In this document: in pieces, positions 13,124-14,513 of the stretch
How positions within the stretch are numbered: the stretch's first letter is position 1
Layout: each line of letters begins with the position of its first letter
Assembly (NCBI GenBank): GCA_964555935.1
Contig: CAZKUN010000230.1
Coordinates: 1-14,513 of the forward strand
Direction of reading: 5' to 3'
DNA length: 14,513 nucleotides
DNA from: CAZKUN01 sp964555935
GTDB lineage: Bacteria > Armatimonadota > Zipacnadia > Zipacnadales > VGFC01
Position numbers and translations under genes: made by a program
Notes under the pieces: generated by a model
Seen by the model: only the letters and a program-made list of their open reading frames with translations
Databases searched by the model: none
Told to the model about the DNA's origin: nothing

Positions 13124-14274
13124 TAGGGGACGGGCAGCTTTAGCTCGTGGACGAACTTCCCGGAGAACAGGTAGAGCCGGTCTCCCTCACGCCACGCGCT
13201 GATCCCGCCATCTGATCCCTCCCAGTTGACGTATCCTCGCGGGTCGCGGGTGACGATCTTGAAATCGGTGGTGTAGCCAAAGATGAGCCTCGTGTCGCCG
13301 TCGAAGTTCACGCTCTCTTGCCAGGCGACGAGGTACTCATCGACCCCGGCTTCGTTCTTGCCGAGATAGCCCACGAATCCGGGCCGATAGACGCCATCTC
13401 TGCCGCCGCCATCGTCCTGGTGGATGACTGGGTTCTCGTCGAAGTACGTCCAGTCTCGGCCGTCGGCGGACATGGCGAAACCCAGCGAGGGAGGTCCGCC
13501 ATCGCTGGGCGTGCCGCGAATGAAGGCGAGCCAGCGCCCGTCGGGCAGTCGGTGAACGGTGTTGTAAGACGACGCCTGACTGACCCACGGCTCGGCGGTG
13601 GTCGGTAGTACGAAGCGGTAGGGCGGGGCCATGCCGGCGCCGGGGTTTTGCCAGATCGTCCAGTCGTGGGAGGCGAGATCGGGCGTGGTGGCCATGGCTG
13701 TCAACTGGAATCCCGGCACCGTGTCGCGGGTGTGGTTGTAGTAGTGGAAGTACATGAACCACAGTTGCTCTTGCTCGCTGAAGACGACCCATGGACTGGA
13801 TGTGTGGTCCGGATCGCCGGGATGCGCGCTGGAGGCGTGGAAGGCGGGCACCACCTGGTTGTCCGAGCGGCCCGGCACGTTGACATCTTTCGAGTAAGGG
13901 CCCGTGACAGCGTCGGCGACGGCGACACCGATGCCCGACCTAGGGTCGTGGTGCGCGTAGAACAGGTAGTACTTGCCGTCCACGTTGGCTCCGCGGTCGT
14001 TCTTGACCACCGAGGGGAACCCGACCGAATCGGGGCCGCCGCGAGGCCAGTCCGGGTTCTCCCACGTGGAGTGCTCCCAGTCCTCGGTCTGGCGGAGAAT
14101 CTGCGTGGTTGAGACGACATCGAGCGGAAGCGGGCCCTCTAGATCGCTGAGGTCCACCACTTGCGAGTTGTTGTCGAGGCTCTGAGCATCACCCGCGCTT
14201 ACGGCGATCGCGATGACTCCCGCCGCCAACATGCAGGGCGTCCACGCCGCCATCGCTACCGTTCGGTCGCTCAT
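13123..14274 (-). CDS. secreted five-bladed beta-propeller glycosidase-like protein
   Basis: This is a 383-residue exported protein. The signal peptide runs to about residue 31 (GDAQS). The mature part has propeller blades of the kind found in GH43/GH62/GH32-like and related families: SVGFPSVVKND, then KYYLFYAHHDPRSGIGVAVA, a second YMYFHYYNH blade, then WLAFIRGTPSDGG with LGFAMSADGRDWTYF, then YRPGFVGYLG and GDRLYLFSGKF. Such proteins usually act on arabinan-, xylan- or fructan-type glycans in the periplasm or outside. The catalytic acids cannot be assigned with confidence, and a non-catalytic role remains possible. The ATG at 14274 overlaps the stop of the upstream gene (ATGA), with AGGT 7 nt before it, which suggests coupling. 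Confidence 0.8.
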   Translation of the reverse strand: MSDRTVAMAAWTPCMLAAGVIAIAVSAGDAQSLDNNSQVVDLSDLEGPLPLDVVSTTQILRQTEDWEHSTWENPDWPRGGPDSVGFPSVVKNDRGANVDGKYYLFYAHHDPRSGIGVAVADAVTGPYSKDVNVPGRSDNQVVPAFHASSAHPGDPDHTSSPWVVFSEQEQLWFMYFHYYNHTRDTVPGFQLTAMATTPDLASHDWTIWQNPGAGMAPPYRFVLPTTAEPWVSQASSYNTVHRLPDGRWLAFIRGTPSDGGPPSLGFAMSADGRDWTYFDENPVIHQDDGGGRDGVYRPGFVGYLGKNEAGVDEYLVAWQESVNFDGDTRLIFGYTTDFKIVTRDPRGYVNWEGSDGGISAWREGDRLYLFSGKFVHELKLPVP

Positions 14275-14474
14275 GGTTCATACCTGATTGCAGTGTTCGC
14301 CGGCACGACGCGCGCCTCCAGGACGTGGGCGATTATGAGCGGCCATGTTGAGCCGAAGGCCAGCGACCACACGTACTCCTCAAGGGGCATGCCGGCGATG
14401 GTCAGCCCCCAGAGATTCGCGTGGGTCCACTGCTCGGCAAAGTGGGGCCAGAGGGCTGATCCGGGATTGCCCAT
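14271..14474 (-). CDS. 3' part of a membrane-protein gene, lycopene-cyclase-domain-like
   Basis: The reading frame encodes 67 residues from the ATG at 14474, ending with TGA overlapping the next start. NLWGLTIAGMPLEEYVWSL followed by a hydrophobic FGSTWPLIIAHVL segment recalls the GIPLEEFLFF segment of the lycopene-cyclase-type membrane domain, but the match is short and uncertain. No SD precedes the ATG. The frame stays open upstream until a stop at 14508-14510, just before the window edge. So the fragment is either the C-terminal piece of a frameshifted or broken gene, or a short membrane protein. Confidence 0.4.
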   Translation of the reverse strand: MGNPGSALWPHFAEQWTHANLWGLTIAGMPLEEYVWSLAFGSTWPLIIAHVLEARVVPANTAIRYEP

Positions 14475-14513
14475 ATGGAACTGGGCGCCCCGGCGTTGGC
14501 TGAGCAGTCAGCT

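Noticed and set aside
12687..13126. plus-strand frames of 60-102 residues in the repeat spacer
   Set aside because: They run through hairpins and G-tracts, show no SD, and have low-complexity Arg/Gly-rich products.

Overview
The window is GC-rich bacterial DNA, densely coded on both strands, with strong purine-rich Shine-Dalgarno (SD) sites (GAGGAGG-type) and GTG/TTG starts. The gene content is a discoidin-domain glycosidase-like protein, a secreted beta-propeller glycosidase-like protein, an ankyrin protein, an APC permease fused to UspA domains, and a secreted CocE-type hydrolase. Such a mix is common in uncultivated, carbohydrate-degrading bacteria such as Armatimonadota or Planctomycetota. 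The phylum cannot be fixed from this window. No rRNA, tRNA, transposase or CRISPR array was seen.

Layout. 114-2501 (-) is an amino-acid permease with two C-terminal UspA domains. It diverges from 2668-5544 (+), a secreted 958-residue protein with two discoidin-like domains, a TIM-barrel-like glycosidase region and a C-terminal beta domain. A 338-bp spacer follows, holding a cluster of small hairpins. 5883-7094 (+) is a membrane-anchored ankyrin protein and 7211-8473 (+) is threonine synthase. Threonine synthase converges, only 14 bp apart, on a minus-strand series that reads from right to left. That series is a small acidic ORF (12507-12686), a lipoprotein (12133-12510), a stand-alone M41-type metallopeptidase (11247-12122), a 21-codon ORF (11173-11238), a zinc-finger/nuclease-like protein (10108-11148) and a secreted CocE/NonD hydrolase (8488-10080). 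Stop-start overlaps and short gaps suggest that the first five are translated as one unit. Upstream is a second gene-poor spacer (about 12740-13122), rich in hairpins and G-tracts. Then come a beta-propeller glycosidase-like gene (13123-14274, -) and the 3' part of a membrane-protein gene at the right edge (-), which overlaps it by ATGA.

The most unusual signals are two. First, both gene-free spacers carry members of one family of short hairpins. Their stems differ in sequence but stay self-complementary, and each stem is followed by CTAC (CTACG or TCCTACA). At one locus a hairpin sits inside another hairpin of the family. Second, the compact minus-strand cassette joins a lipoprotein, a free-standing FtsH-type peptidase domain, a microprotein and a nuclease-like protein, a combination I cannot assign to a described system. 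The remaining genes look like ordinary metabolism, transport and polysaccharide use.
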